Part shown: positions 1 to 12,345 of the stretch, piece by piece
How positions within the stretch are numbered: position 1 is the first letter of the stretch
Layout of the letters: the number at the start of each line of letters is the position of its first letter
Assembly: GCF_018143015.1 (NCBI RefSeq)
Contig: NC_054746.1
Coordinates: 38,752,687-38,816,686 of the forward strand
Length of the DNA stretch: 64,000 nt
Reading direction: 5' to 3'
Source: Lytechinus variegatus
Lineage: Eukaryota > Echinodermata > Echinoidea > Temnopleuroida > Toxopneustidae
Notes under the pieces: model-generated
Seen by the model: the letters and a program-made list of their open reading frames with translations, nothing else
What the model was told of the DNA's origin: nothing
Database searches by the model: none
Made by a program: the position numbers and the translations under genes

Positions 1-566
1 AATGTTGATATGAATCAATAGAGAAAAATCAGACAAGCACAATGCTGAAAATTTCATCAAAATCGGATGTAAAATAAGAAAGTTATGACATTTCAAAGTT
101 TCGCTCATTTTCAACAAAATAGTTATATGAACGAGCCAGTTACATCCAAATGAGAGAGTCGATGATGTCACTCACTCACTATTTCTTGTTTTTTATTGTT
201 TGAATTAAACAATATTTCAATTTTTACGAATTTGACAATTAGGACCTCCTTGCCTGAAGCACAAATGTTCAAATAATGGAATTCCACGTGTTTAGGGAGG
301 AATGAAACTTCATTTACATGACAATGACGAGAAAATCAAAATATTTCATATAATAAAATACAAAAGAAATAGTGAGTGATGTCATCAACTCTCATTTTGG
401 ATGTAACTGGCTCGTTCATATAACTATTTTGTTGAAAATAAGCGAAACTTTAAAATGCCATAACTTTCTTATTGTACATCCGATTTTGATGAAATTTTCA
501 GTGTTGTGCTTGTTGAATTTTTCTCTTTTTATTCAAATCAAATTTTTGTTGGGGTGGAGTTGTCCT
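1..566. repeat. TTAA-flanked fold-back element, family A, left end cut by the window
   Basis: About 0.6-kb element whose two halves are imperfect inverted copies, each holding ATCCGATTTTGATGAAATTT. The right end ...GAGTTGTCCT abuts TTAA (567-570). About 90% similar to the complete copy at 22859-23459. No ORF. The TTAA target suggests a piggyBac- or Kolobok-type helper; the helper itself is not seen. Confidence 0.85.
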
Positions 567-2616
567 TTAAACATTTGACTAAGGTGGTGTTGCAAAAAAG
601 GGGGGGGGGGTCTACCATAATGATATAAATTTGTTCCCAAGATATATGAGAGGAATTTGTAGCATATTCACCTATATAGTATGAATAAACTACTTTCTAC
701 AAATTTCTTTCAATGCATTTTGATCTGAAGATGAAGTGTATAATCCCACAAATAAATGATAAATTCCTGCTATATCAAATATGGAATAGTTAATAAATGT
801 TTGATGTAAACAAAGTCCAAAGTATACAAGTATTCAACTCGGTAACCAACATTGAAAAACCATGTTTATATATTTAGAACTTCAGTCCTCACTAACAATT
901 TCACAAAGTTCTTGTTCTTTATATAGTGTACAAATGTCTTATAGGTATTTTCAATATGGATGTGCATGTTTACTTACATGCATTGCACGCATTTAACTAC
1001 ATGTAGTCTACAGACATACGACTTTGCACAGTACACACCAATGTGCATCTTCATGTAAAATTCACCACCCCCTCCAATATAGGGGCTTTATCAGCTACAA
1101 TAAACTGAAGGGGAGATGTAGTGGAATTTCAACTTGAGTAAATTTATTATACATGTACAGTTGATTGACCAATCGACTGACAGAGTGAGAGAGAAAATGA
1201 ATTTGAAAACATTTTTTACACAATGTCTGAATTATGAGACTATCCAATCCACAGCAGCTCAGCCTGTGAACTTTGAAAGGGAGTGAAATCAGGCCTGAGT
1301 GAAATGGTGGGGAAGTTCTTGGGGGAAGAAATGAGTCCAATCCTCACTCCACCCAGGACAGGATTCTTTGTCACACCCTAAATTCCAAAATGATCAGAAA
1401 AGATTGTCCATATGACAACTGGCCATGAAAGGTTGTCATGATTACTAATTACTGTATGAGCAACTCCCTGTGCAGGAATGAAATCAATACAATGCAGGTG
1501 CTAAATAAAATAAAGCAAAGTTTGCTCTAAAATATCACAATTACAGTTACCATGGCATTTGAGAAAAAAAAAACATGTTGACTTCTCTCAAGTTATACAT
1601 GTATGTTTTTAATGGTACACAGAATGGTGGATAATTCCAATGTGTACAAATGCATGTGTAGTCTGAGATACCCATACTGCTCTCTTCCATTCACACACCT
1701 GCAATCCAGCACAACAATTATATTTGTGGACCTACATGTAGAGCCTACAAAGTCTCTATTGAGAAGTGAAAGAATGAGCCCATCAATAGAACCCTTTTCT
1801 TGAAAGACTTGAGTTAAACAGTAATCCAGACTTCTACTACCAGCTAATACATGGGACAAACAACAATGCTATGCCACTGCAACACCCCTACATGTTCCCC
1901 CATTGTTTGCCCCTGCACAGTTACACTGCTTTTTTTCTCGCTTGTGGGTTTGCACACAATAGACATAGCCTTGGCTACTGGATGATACAGGGGATAGAGG
2001 CAAGCCAATGGGCTGGTGGGCACAGTGCCATCATTCAACACCCAACGAAATTCAGTTGAAGGGTCAGGGTCCTCCGAGGAAAGGGAAAAGAACACGAACA
2101 GAATAGCTTGAGATGGAGTACAAAGAGTACATACCACCATACATCTGCAAGGAACCCCAAGAAGACCTAGTAAACAATCTTGCATTTCTGAGCATTCTCT
2201 CAGTACATTTTACCACAAATATACTACATGTATTAACCATAAACTGTTATCCCTTTCCCAACGCCAGCTACATGTATTGAGACCAAGGCCAGACTAATTC
2301 TTTGGAATGGCCCATCCTTTGGGGACCAGTCTATCTATGCTAATGCAATGCTGTACAATGTACAATACACAGGAAATTTCAAGATGAATTTAAGCCTGTC
2401 CAAGTCGTCTTGAAACTTTTTACTGCTTTAATTTCATTAGAGAGTCAAAAGGGGCCTAAGCTTTCGATCCTAGCAGAATCTTCTTCGGAGGCAGAATGAC
2501 AAACATTAATTTCACATTAATTTCATGTGATATTAGGCCACCCTGAGTGATTTTGCATCAAGATTCAGATTCAGCTTTGAGCTGTATCTTTTTCCAACAT
2601 CATAATAATTTTCAGA
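567..2616. other. No recognisable gene
   Basis: AT-rich, with a G-run at 600-610 and many TACATGTA/CATGTA words. Open frames on both strands are short and match nothing I know. Confidence 0.6.
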
Positions 2617-3025
2617 GCTACCAAGTCTCATGCATTGTATGTGAGACTCACGCATCCAGGGTCCGTCTCACGATCTCATGCATGGCACCCATTTTTCTCA
2701 CGCATCAGGATCCGACAGAAAAAAAAGAGAGAAAAAGTAGCATTATTCGCAAGATTATATGCACTGGCCGACCACCTTCGCATGCCGTCTACCCCAGCAC
2801 ATGAAAAGAATCGAGAGTGCAGTCAGCGCATAGCTAGTACGGGATACGATGAATCGCGTGCGTGCATCGCATGGTTTCGTAGTATGGATCTAAATCATGA
2901 TGAAGCCAATATCTCTCTCGCGTGCGCCTTTTCGAAACTTACAGGTGTAAGTACTGGCCGCGCACACGCAGGGACGCCAAGTCATGAAAATCTCACGCAT
3001 GAAAATCTGGTAGATTTGGCTTTGA
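2617..3025. repeat. Repeat with multiple CTCACGCAT motifs and inverted ends
   Basis: The left end CTACCAAGTCTCATGCAT and the reverse complement of the right end (CTACCAGATTTTCATGCGTG) are similar, and CTCACGCAT recurs internally at about 2647, 2697 and 2993. Looks like a non-autonomous DNA transposon. A 171-codon ORF through it is not protein-like. Confidence 0.45.
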
Positions 3026-3387
3026 ATTATGTCAAATTTCTGTCAAAAATGTTGGTGTTACAGCTTGCTCGCTTTTCTATCTCGGTAATTTTCAGGAAAA
3101 AAAATCATCTCATGGATCACACAGCCCCCCCTCAATTTTTGTTTGCCTAATTACTTGCCTGAGTACACTGCTGTCTGTCAGATCATTGCACTTGTGATAG
3201 CAAAATAGACATGTCCCTTTGCATATTTCCTGTTGTCAAAGTTCTTCCACATTCCTTTTTTTGCTTCGAGTTTGCAACCTTTCAGATATAAAAACATTTC
3301 CTTGTTTCTACTCATCCACTTCCTTCTTAAGGCCTAAAATAAATCAAAACAAAGGAAGCTTCCGAGTATATAATAATATGGCATTAA

Positions 3388-3884
3388 AGGGGAAGTTCAC
3401 CCTGAAGAAAACTTTGTTGCAAAAATAGCAGAAAAAATATTTAAAAATATTAGTGAAGGTTTGAGGAAAATCCGTTAAAGAGTAAGAAAGTTATTAGAGT
3501 TCAAAGTTTTGCATTTGTGACGTCATAAACGAGCAGCTGCCCCATGTGTTATGTAATATAAAATGTATGAATTTCAAATTTTGCATGGTTCCTGATGACT
3601 TAATTTTCTTTCCTATTCATGATCGGGTGTGAAATGATTTTTCTATTGATATACAAAAGGTACAGCGAAAACCATTATCAATTTTCTGAGAAAATGACAT
3701 TTCATTGATTTTTTACCATTTGCTATGTAGGAATGCTGCTCGCATATGACGTCACAAATCAAATAATTGAAATTCTAATAACTTTTTAATTATTTGATGA
3801 TTTTTTCTCAAACCTTCGGCAATATTTTTTATTATTTTTTCTGCTATTTTTACAATAAAGTTTTTGTCAGGGTGAACTTCCCCT
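3388..3884. repeat. TTAA-flanked fold-back element, family B, copy 1 (497 bp)
   Basis: Ends AGGGGAAGTTCACCCTGA / TCAGGGTGAACTTCCCCT, flanked on both sides by TTAA (3384-3387, 3885-3888). The two halves are imperfect inverted repeats that include GTGACGTCAT/ATGACGTCAC. Exactly the same length as the copy at 32091-32587. No coding capacity. Confidence 0.9.
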
Positions 3885-4229
3885 TTAATTACTTAACTAG
3901 AACTGTGTAGCAATTAGAAAGATTTTTTTTTTAATGAAGAACCAGCAACTTTCCCTTTGATGGACTGTAAAATACCCTCAAAATGTCTCTTTTTGCTTTT
4001 TCTTATGGTGATACAAACACTTTATCCATGATGTATTCTTTAAAAATTTGTATTACATGCCCTCCTATAGAAAGAACACATGATCTACCTTTAAAATAAT
4101 AAAATATCTTTCAGAATTACAAACTTGTAAACTATGCCTTCGACCTTTGTGTCAATTTAAAACTAGAAATTTGATGTGTACAAAGGACACAGATCTCATA
4201 AATCTCATTCAATATGATTGAACTTAATA

Positions 4230-4925
4230 TCGTGCAGAAACCAATATGCATGTATATAATGAACAAATTTAGACCTTTCAACCAACTCGCATATATGAGC
4301 TATGACCTTTGACCTGCGGACTCCGAATTTGAACTAAGCCTGTATTTTGTTGTCATCTACCTACACACCCCAATTTTTTTAAAAATCTGTTGAATATTTC
4401 ATAAATAATCATGTGGAAACCAACTCGCATTCTTAATGAGCTGCGACCTTTGGCCTTAGACCTGCGGACTCCAAATTCGAACTTAGCCTGTATTTTGGTG
4501 TCATCTACACACTAAAATTTTTTAAAATCCATTAAATAATTTGAGTTATTGCGCAGAAACCAAGTGGGGGGACAGACGGACAGGGGCAACGCCCACTCCA
4601 AAATCAATGTACAACTTAATCGCTTAATGGACCTTCATGCCACATTTTATTTAAGATGATCGGAGTAGAAATGCAGTTGATAGAGCGCTCACAAGGACAT
4701 CTCTGCTATTTTATCAAAAACTCTTTACCATGGCAACGAAGTCTCCGCCTACACCAAAATCAATACTCGGCTTTGCTTTACCATAATGGACCTTCATGCC
4801 ACATTTGAAGAAGATCGGAGAAGAAATGCAGCTGGTAGAGCGCTCACATGGACATCTCTGCTATTTCCACAAAAACTCTTGTTACCATGGCAACCATGTA
4901 TCCGCCCTCATCAAAATCAATGTGT
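4230..4925 (+). repeat. Degenerate tandem repeats: GACCTTTGACCT unit and a 159-bp unit
   Basis: Two diverged units of about 140 bp (near 4290 and 4436) share ACCAACTCGCAT...GACCTGCGGACTCC...GCCTGTATTTTG. They are followed by two 159-bp-offset units (from 4627 and 4786) sharing ATGGACCTTCATGCCACATT and GAGCGCTCACA.GGACATCTC. Non-coding; part of a larger interspersed repeat that ends in the pyrimidine tract. Confidence 0.6.
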
Positions 4926-6120
4926 TCATTTATGTTCTTCATTCTTTCCTTCTTTACATGTCCCTCATTGTTTTTCTTTCTTTCTCTTACTTTCCTTTTT
5001 TTTTTCATTTCATTCTTTCTTTTTTCTCTTTGCTTTCTGTCCCTTTTCTTTTTGTTCTTTCTCTCCTTCCATTATTTTCTTTCCTTCCATTATTTTCTTT
5101 CCTTTTTCATTCTCTCCTCCCTTTATTTCATCCTTTATTTTCTTTTTTTCCCTTTTTCTTATTCCCTTCCTTCCTTCTCTCCTTCCTTCCTGTTTTTCTT
5201 CTTTCTTTTTCTCAAAGAATGAATGAAACATTTTTCTTTCCTTCATTCACTCTCCTTTTCTTTCTCACCTTTTTTTCTTTCAAACATCATCCCTTTCTTT
5301 TTCTTTCCTTTTTCTTTCTTTATTTCAAAGAATGAAGGAAACCTTTTTTCCTTTCCTTTTATTATTTCTTTCATCCTTCTTTTATTCTAACTTTCTTTCT
5401 TTTCACTGTTTTTATTTTTTCCTTCATTTTTTGTACTTCATTTTTCCCCTACATTTTCTTTCTTTCTTCTCCATTCATCTCTTTCCTTTCTCTCCTTCAT
5501 TCTTTATTTCACCAATTTGTTCACCCTCCCTTCCTTTCCTATCTTTTTTCTTCATATTTTTATTTCTTTCTTCATTTCTTTCTTTCTTCTTTTATAAATA
5601 TTTTCAGTGATTCCCATTTTTATTTTGTGCCATGGTCAAGTACATGAAAATATATGAGAGAGGAAATCATTAAAATGGCATATCAACACACTAAATTTCG
5701 GTCATGGCCGGCAAGATAAAATCACTTTGAAAAAAAATATATAATTTTACAAAATTCAAATACAAGGTACATCAGTTCATGTTTAAGAGAGGAAAGGGGC
5801 AATGGCACATGTCCATAGAACAGCAATTCTTTCCTTTAAATGGTAAAATCTTGTTTTAATTTTTTTTTTTTTTGGGGGGGGCAAGTGAATTATATATTCG
5901 GGCAAGTATTTTCCAACTATTTAGAAATACAAATAGTTATGTAGCACCCTATACAAGATTAAGTACAGAACATTTGACATCTAAAAAAAAGGATACCGAA
6001 AAAATGGCCTTTGATGCCCTTCTTGGAAAAAGAATTTGGCCTTGGTGCCTTTCAAAATTTGATGTTTTTCATGGCTAAACCAGCATTGCCCTAAAAATGA
6101 CAAACTTTAAGGCCTGAATA
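4926..6120 (+). repeat. Polypyrimidine-rich interspersed repeat, copy 1
   Basis: A roughly 700-bp tract of TTTCTTTCCTTC-type sequence (4930-5600) followed by a conserved non-pyrimidine 3' part (GTGATTCCC...TTTTGTGCCATGGTCA... and GGATACCGAAAAAATGGCCT). The same order occurs at 30890-31860, so this is an element and not only a microsatellite. Long open frames inside are artefacts of pyrimidine composition. Confidence 0.65.
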
Positions 6121-7114
6121 TGGTAATTTTCTTGAAGGTAAGGTCTCAATTTGTGAAAACATCAGCAAATTTTGTTACCTTTTGCATTCGCTCCGAGAAA
6201 ATCCGAACTTAACAAGCATCAAGAAATCGCCAGTTTGCAAGCAGAGGTATCCAAATAAGTCAAATGACTTTGGGGATGCCAGTTGGAATTGATCAGAGGG
6301 CCTGAAAATCACCTAGAATACAATATTTTGTACACAAAAATGCTAAAACTATGGCCTGAAAATAAATTGCCAGAGCCTGAATTCAGGCATTTGCCTGAAA
6401 AATGGCATCCCTAAGACTTATACCAACCAAATTTATGGCATTTTAATTTCCAATTATCTTACCTTTGTCTGTTTGATTTTTTTTCCAAAGCTTTGCAAAG
6501 CGATCGTGCGCAAATTAAGGTCACACCTCCTTATGACACTTTTTCAGCTAAGCGCACATTAGGCGATCATCATGGAATTTTGAGATACGGGCGACACCTG
6601 TTGCCTACTTTATAATTCCGTCAAGCTAAAGTGTGACTTTGGAATCTTGCCTTCCGTTTGGTATTTATGATTTTGATTAGTTTTGTGTGAACTGTGAGAA
6701 ACTTTTGATTGAAAATCAACTTCACGCTAATTTTAAAATGTGCACAAATAATGGTCACCCCATCATTCATACTAGATTTCAGACAGCTGGCAGTCGTCTG
6801 TTTCTAGGAGTTTTTGAAAATTTTCTTTATTTCTCCTCGTACACAGAAGGCTTGCTATCGTGCAGCCACCGTTACGAGGTAAACAATTTAAAATCCCTGA
6901 CGGGGCTCATCGATTTTTGTCTTTATTTCATAAAAATATATAAAAAGACCTGGACCAAAATAAAGATTATTATTCTGCTTTGGCCTGAAACGCACCAAAA
7001 CGGGGAAAAATAAACTTAAAAAGGGGAACAAACAGTGATTTACTTCAGCCGTCGAGCAACTTCATTTCCGTTTTATCCGAACTAATACATAAACATGGCC
7101 ATTGAGTTCCTGTA
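6121..7114. other. No recognisable gene or element
   Basis: A low-complexity AT-rich background with TGGCCTGAA words continuing from the repeat to its left. A 108-codon frame at 6687-7013 matches no family I know. Confidence 0.5.
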
Positions 7115-7555
7115 GATGGTGGTACCCCAAGTCTGCGCACCTAACGATTGAGTTAAGATCTTACATGAATTACTTTTTATTTCACAAACTCTTTCAGTTA
7201 ACTACATGTTCTTATATCATTATGAGTAATTGTACCAAATATCTCATAAAAATTTGAAAGAAATATACGATTTTCTTGGAAAAAACCTCAGTCATTTTCA
7301 GATTGAAAAATCAATGGTACCCCATGTCTGCGCACCCATTCACTTTGCACACGATTTGGTATTTTGATGAGAAAGGCTGCATTTTGAGGCCGTCACATGA
7401 AATGCCCCAAATTCCACCATTTTGAGTCAGATTTTTTTAATGAATATCTGTCTATGTGTTACGTATGTAAAGTTAATGTTCGCTACGTATCTTATTTTAC
7501 TAGAATTGCGCAGATACGCGTGTGCGCAGACAAGGGGGACTGCGCAGACTTAAGG
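7115..7555. repeat. Inverted-repeat element with GTCTGCGCA sub-terminal motifs
   Basis: GGTACCCC.(A/T)GTCTGCGCACC occurs twice in direct orientation (7120, 7319), and the complementary TGCGCAGAC occurs twice at the other end (7523, 7541). Probable non-autonomous DNA transposon; no target duplication identified. Confidence 0.45.
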
Positions 7556-7702
7556 GAACTTGCCATACAGATCGAGCTAGAACTTCAGTCTCTGTATTTG
7601 GTGAGTGGAGCCAACAACAGGGATCAGCTGAACAAACAACATAACAGAGACCGAAGCTTTTGGTCTTTAAGTATTAACTAGATTTATACTAACTTAGACC
7701 GG

Positions 7703-8974
7703 CCTAGCCAAGAGGCTTCTAGAGAGTAAAAATCATTTACTGAAGTATGCTTACCCTCATGGGTTCAAAGCATCTCGCGTGAGAAAGAATATCAGTCGTA
7801 TGCATGCGACACACACGACACTTTTTTGGGCATTTGCCTACAAAAATATTTGCCAACAAAAATATTACCAATAATTTTATATATCACATTCTGCTATGAC
7901 ACTTACCGAATCATTTAGATCCTTCCGTGACTTCTCCTTGAAGTTTCTTTTAAAAAACGTATATTTTCTTGATCTTTAGTGAAGATTTTACGGAGATGAA
8001 AACTGATCAGCGCGGATATCAATTTTCGCCTGAAGAGGGCGCGCGATTTATATTCATATTAAAGACACAAGGGAAAGACTAGGCACCTACACTATTTTAC
8101 ACGTAAATCGACGCTAGGCACTACGCAAAGTCCGTGAAGTGTCCAATCTTTTCATTGTATAGACTTTGGGATACCGTATATGTATTGACGTTCGTTGTTG
8201 TTTTAGCTTATACGGCGCGTGTCATTCAGTAGTGAATATTTGCGCCAGCATAATTTGCGGTAATTTTAAAGCTTGTACTGCTGGTTTCTTTCCAGGCCCG
8301 TATATTATTTTCATTTTTTTTTTATCAGTCATCTTTTTAAATTCATTGCAAATAAGTGTTATCATCACCAATAATAATCTTTATGTTTTTGAAGTTATTT
8401 CATTCATTGGTGCCCATAATTAGTAAATTAATCATAAGGATTGTGCATTCAAAGAATTTAGATACAGTTATAAAATTACTGAGGAGCTGAATCAAGGTTG
8501 TGAAATTATTAGCGCCACCAACGGCCTTCCTTGTATTTCCGTAGGAGACAAGCAAAGTCACTTTCGAGGCCGAGGAAAGCGAAATTCGCTATTTTTTAAT
8601 GATTATGATTTTAAATTATTTTCATATTTGTTGCCCCCATTGCTACTTACCGGCACGAGCCCCGGTGCATAGTGAGGAGTTTCGGCAAATATTACTTCAG
8701 CAATGAAGCAATGTTTGCCGACTACTTTGAAATCCAGGGTAAAACACGGTCTATTGTACGAGGTTAGTACATATACTAACCTCATACAATGTGAGTGCAA
8801 CGAAGCCAGGTATTCCTTCCCATTCATCTGCGTGTAGATCTAGTACAATGTACCGCCAAAAGTTTCAGCTATTTTGGCGGTACACGCAGATGAATGGGAA
8901 GGAATACCTGGCTTCAATGAGGGTAAGCATACGTCAGTAAATGATTTTTACTCTCTAGAAGCCTGCTGGCTAGA
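7703..8974. repeat. 1.27-kb inverted-repeat structure with 59-bp arms
   Basis: 7703-7761 (CTAGCCAAGAGGCTTCTAGA...ACCCTCAT) recurs inverted at 8916-8974 with a few changes. Just inside the right arm lies a perfect 35-bp-arm hairpin (8802-8836 with 8881-8915) and a 10-bp-arm hairpin (8760-8783). Probably a fold-back transposon whose right end gained an extra palindrome. No coding capacity recognised. Confidence 0.6.
8802..8915. repeat. Perfect 35-bp-arm palindrome with nested hairpin
   Basis: Arms GAAGCCAGGTATTCCTTCCC... (8802-8836) and its exact complement (8881-8915). The spacer holds TACCGCCAAA/TTTGGCGGTA (8851-8860, 8873-8882), which overlaps and competes with the outer arm. Confidence 0.85.
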
Positions 8975-9957
8975 TCTACCACAAGTCAAAGACAATAAAT
9001 ACAATAGCTCTAACTGTCAAACAAAGACGTGTTACTTTAGTTTAGGCAAGCCAATATTAATCAATTATTAGGCCTACTATGACAACGGTTACAATTTTTC
9101 AATTCATAGCTTTTGTTAAATTCAAAGACAAAAGAGGAGACTCAATAATTTTAAGTGTCCAGACATCCAAACCAAACCCCCAAGGCCAAACCCAAGTTTA
9201 TGCATTACAACTTGCAACTACCCAGCCGACCGGCCAGGTCATCAGGCAGACAGGGCCAGGGCGCCGGGCACATCGCATTTTGTCTACCTACGCCGGTACG
9301 TACCGTCCTGGCATTCTCGTCGACGTCCACCAACGCCTTGTCCTTTTCCAAACTTCTTCAAAACCTTTTTCTTCGTCTTAAACGGAATTTCTTTGATTGC
9401 AGCATTTCGTTGGATCATCGCTTGGAAGCACAGGTTACAGCTTCAGGTTCACAACAATTACACACTCTTAACTTGCAACTGATTTCGTGGGTCCCTCGAC
9501 TTCAAATCGGATTCGGAATACACAATACCAGTACACAAAATGCAATTTGCATAATCAAAATCTGTACCGACACTAAGCGCAGGCGCCGTAGCGTATGTGT
9601 GCACAGTACAGGACCGGGCTGCGTCGGCGAGAAATCAAGTCATCGACGGAGCAAGTGCAGTGGGCTGGCACGCGTCCCGTATATTGCCCGTGTCATGGTC
9701 ATAATGAATATGCATGAGTACCGTAATGTAAGATGACCTTCGACACTGCAGGAGCTCGGATATATGGATCCACCTCTTTGACCCAACTCCTTGCCAGTAG
9801 CAACTCGAGCTGCCTCGATCGGCACACATTCCCCTTTTCTGATTTGAAAATTACTTCAGAATTTCATTCCCTGAATATTGTTTTGAAATCCAAATTTGTC
9901 AACAAAACTAGATCTAATGTAAGCTACTTCTGTGTTAACTACAAGTTCATTTTCTTC
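8975..9957. other. GC-rich stretch without assigned gene
   Basis: 9200-9830 has clearly higher GC and CpG than its surroundings. Plus-strand ORFs of 100-193 codons here overlap in different frames and resemble nothing known. A candidate minus-strand first exon is listed separately. It could be a promoter region. Confidence 0.4.
9304..9418 (-). CDS. Possible orphan first coding exon, function unknown
   Basis: In the only clearly GC-rich stretch of the left third, the minus strand has an ATG at 9418 preceded in frame by a stop. It is followed by 38 Lys/Arg-rich codons (MIQRNAAIKEIPFKTKKKVL..., then KKFGKGQGVGGRRRECQD) and a consensus-like donor G|GTACGT at 9303. I do not recognise the sequence and found no convincing second exon to the left. 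It could be a nuclear or nucleolar protein N-terminus or a chance ORF. Confidence 0.2.
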
Positions 9958-11390
9958 CAACCGCGTAGCCAGGATTTCATTTTGGAGGGGGCCGGCGGTA
10001 AATGCACGCGAAGCGTGCCAACACTTACAGAGCGCGCGAAGCGCGCTCCCTAGGGGGTGGGTACGGGTGCAGGGAGGGGGATTTTCCCCCTCCCGCGCGA
10101 AGCGCGAAGCTTTTAGTGCTTCATAAATTAAAATGAAAAGGAGCCGTTTCTCTTGTCTCTAGTACTTCCAATTCGGTTGACTATATTGCGATTTTGAACC
10201 TTGTTTTCAAATGATTGTGAATGCACAAAAGAGGTATACAATGGAGGAAATTAAAATGATAATAAATCCGCGCGAAGCGCGGAAGCTAAAGCGTTTTATC
10301 AATTTTTCTTGCCATAAAAAGGGTCCCGAGAAAAGGGTTTTCTCAAAGATATATTGAATACTTTCTTTGGAAAGATCAGATCATTGATTACAAACAATTT
10401 AGCAACAGTGCATATTTTTAACTCGCAAAACAGAGGAGAAGATTGGTAGAGGAAGATATTCCTCCCCGTGCAGAGCAATGAAACTCTGAAATTTCAAAGG
10501 GCGGACGTTTCATCAAATGTAGATGAATATCCAATCGGCTCTAATTCAATTGATTTTCTAAGATTATTGAACTTCATTACAAGGAATATAGTGCGCAAAA
10601 AGTTGAAACTTCTGCGATTTATTGAAACTATCTATCTATATAAAAAAAAAAGGATGCCTAATTTTTTTGACTTATCCTGAAGCGCTTCATTTTGAATATA
10701 AAGAAACTTAAGTGTCATTCAAAATTTCAAACTGAGGGCGCAAAACAGGACAGGAGATGAATGTATACAGGGAAATGACATGAAGTTTAATACAATTTGA
10801 TAAAAAATATTGTACTTTATTAATACGACACGAACGAAATTAGGAACCTGTTTGCCCCCAAATTATGGTTGTTTAGTAATGAGCTGAAAAGCGGGAGAAG
10901 TTGACTTTATGTAGGTGACGGCAGAAACTGATACAAAGATTTTACCCGCCCGGAGCCGACCAGACCAGAAGTTGCGCGATCAATTGAAAAAAAAGATAAC
11001 TTCATATATTTACTTCGGTCTAACCTTACTCAAATTCATACCCTAATGTATACAATTTTAACTTTAACTGGCAAGAAGCACATAGCTGAGGTGGAAAAAC
11101 AGGGTTAGAGAAAAGGTGGGGAAACAATGGAGAACTTCAATATTGTCATCTAACCGCGCGCAGCGCGGAAGCAAAATTCATATATAAATTTACAGCAAGA
11201 AGAGTGAAGGAGTTTCTCTTTTGAGAAAAAAATGAATAAAAAAAAAACACAAAGCTACCTTCCTTTCTTCCCTTTCCTCCCTTCCCTTTTCCTTTTCTCC
11301 TCTCTTTTTTTCTTTTTTTTTCTTTTTGGGGACGTTTTGGGGGGGGGGGCGACCGCCCCACCGCCCCCCCCTGGCTACGCGCCTGTTTTC
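9958..11390. repeat. Repeat region with CGCGAAGCGCG palindromes and inverted GCGTAGCCAGG ends
   Basis: The left end CGCGTAGCCAGGATTT and right end CCTGGCTACGCGC are inverted. Short GC palindromes of the CGCGAAGCGCG/GCGCAGCGCGG type recur at 10032, 10096, 10268 and 11154. Family unknown to me; it may be two insertions facing each other. Confidence 0.55.
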
Positions 11391-12345
11391 TTCCTATTCC
11401 TCCCCGTCTTTGCATCATCTTTATTCTTCCCCTCTTCCTCCTTCATTATTGTTATACAATTATCATTATTATGTTATTTATTCTATTTATTCATTCATTA
11501 TTTTTCTCATTCATGTTTTTTTTTTAATTATTTCTATTCTATTCCTTTATTATCTATTTTTTTTATTATCATTTTTTTTGGGGGGGGGGGTGCTAGCTTT
11601 ATTATTAGGTTGCTACAGAAATCTGGTTAATGCATATGATCAGTTAGGCATAACCATTTGACCTTTGATCTAACTATAGTCTATTGATGCCCAGAGGTCA
11701 AATTTTCACTTCATCTACATAATATAATTTGGCAATTTTCAAATGAAAATTTGGTTCATATAAAGAGTTCCTTTGGTCATAAAGACTGCTTTTAAAACCA
11801 TGTGGATATGAAATTGGAAATAAGACAAAAAGGTAAATGGGCTAAATGAAAAGTAGACTAAAGGGTTTGTATAAGAACTTGTTGTAGATGAACTAGGATT
11901 CAGAAAGGTGGGACCAAAAGGAAGATATAGAAGTAGGTGTTGACCAAGTGGCAATATACCTACCTATTTTCAGAAAGGTTCTAGTCTGTTTCTGACAACC
12001 TAAGTATCTGACAAATACATATATCTTCTTTAATTACACTTATAAAAAATAAAATGATGGGACTGAAACTGAAACATAAAATAGGCCTACTGACTACCGA
12101 ATACCAATAGTGCAACAAATACCATTACCAATACCAATAACAAAAAACAATGTACCAACTAATATCAATACCAATATCAATTCTAAAACCATAGTTTCAA
12201 TACTAGAGATGAGTTCTCAACTCACTCAATACTTTTTTTTAGTCTACAATTTCTCTGCATAACGGGAGAAATGCTCTACAAAATACAGGTACAAATACCA
12301 AATCTATTATCAGGTGTCATGAGCCTATTAAGATCTGTAATTCTA
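11391..12345. other. No gene; pyrimidine-rich then AT-rich
   Basis: 11391-11590 is T/C-rich with poly-G at 11580. 12090-12190 has a degenerate ACCAATA(C/T)CAATA microsatellite. Confidence 0.5.

Noticed and set aside
2635-3150. 171-codon plus-strand ORF
   Set aside because: It crosses a repeat with inverted ends, has no recognisable domain, and shows no codon or splice context.
4786-5610. Several 90-180-codon ORFs rich in Phe, Leu and Ser
   Set aside because: They run through a pyrimidine tract in all three frames at once; composition explains them. The same applies at 30643-31675.
9155-9736. 193-codon plus-strand ORF in the GC-rich region
   Set aside because: Overlaps another ORF in a different frame, Ser/Arg-rich without a motif; GC-rich DNA lowers stop frequency.
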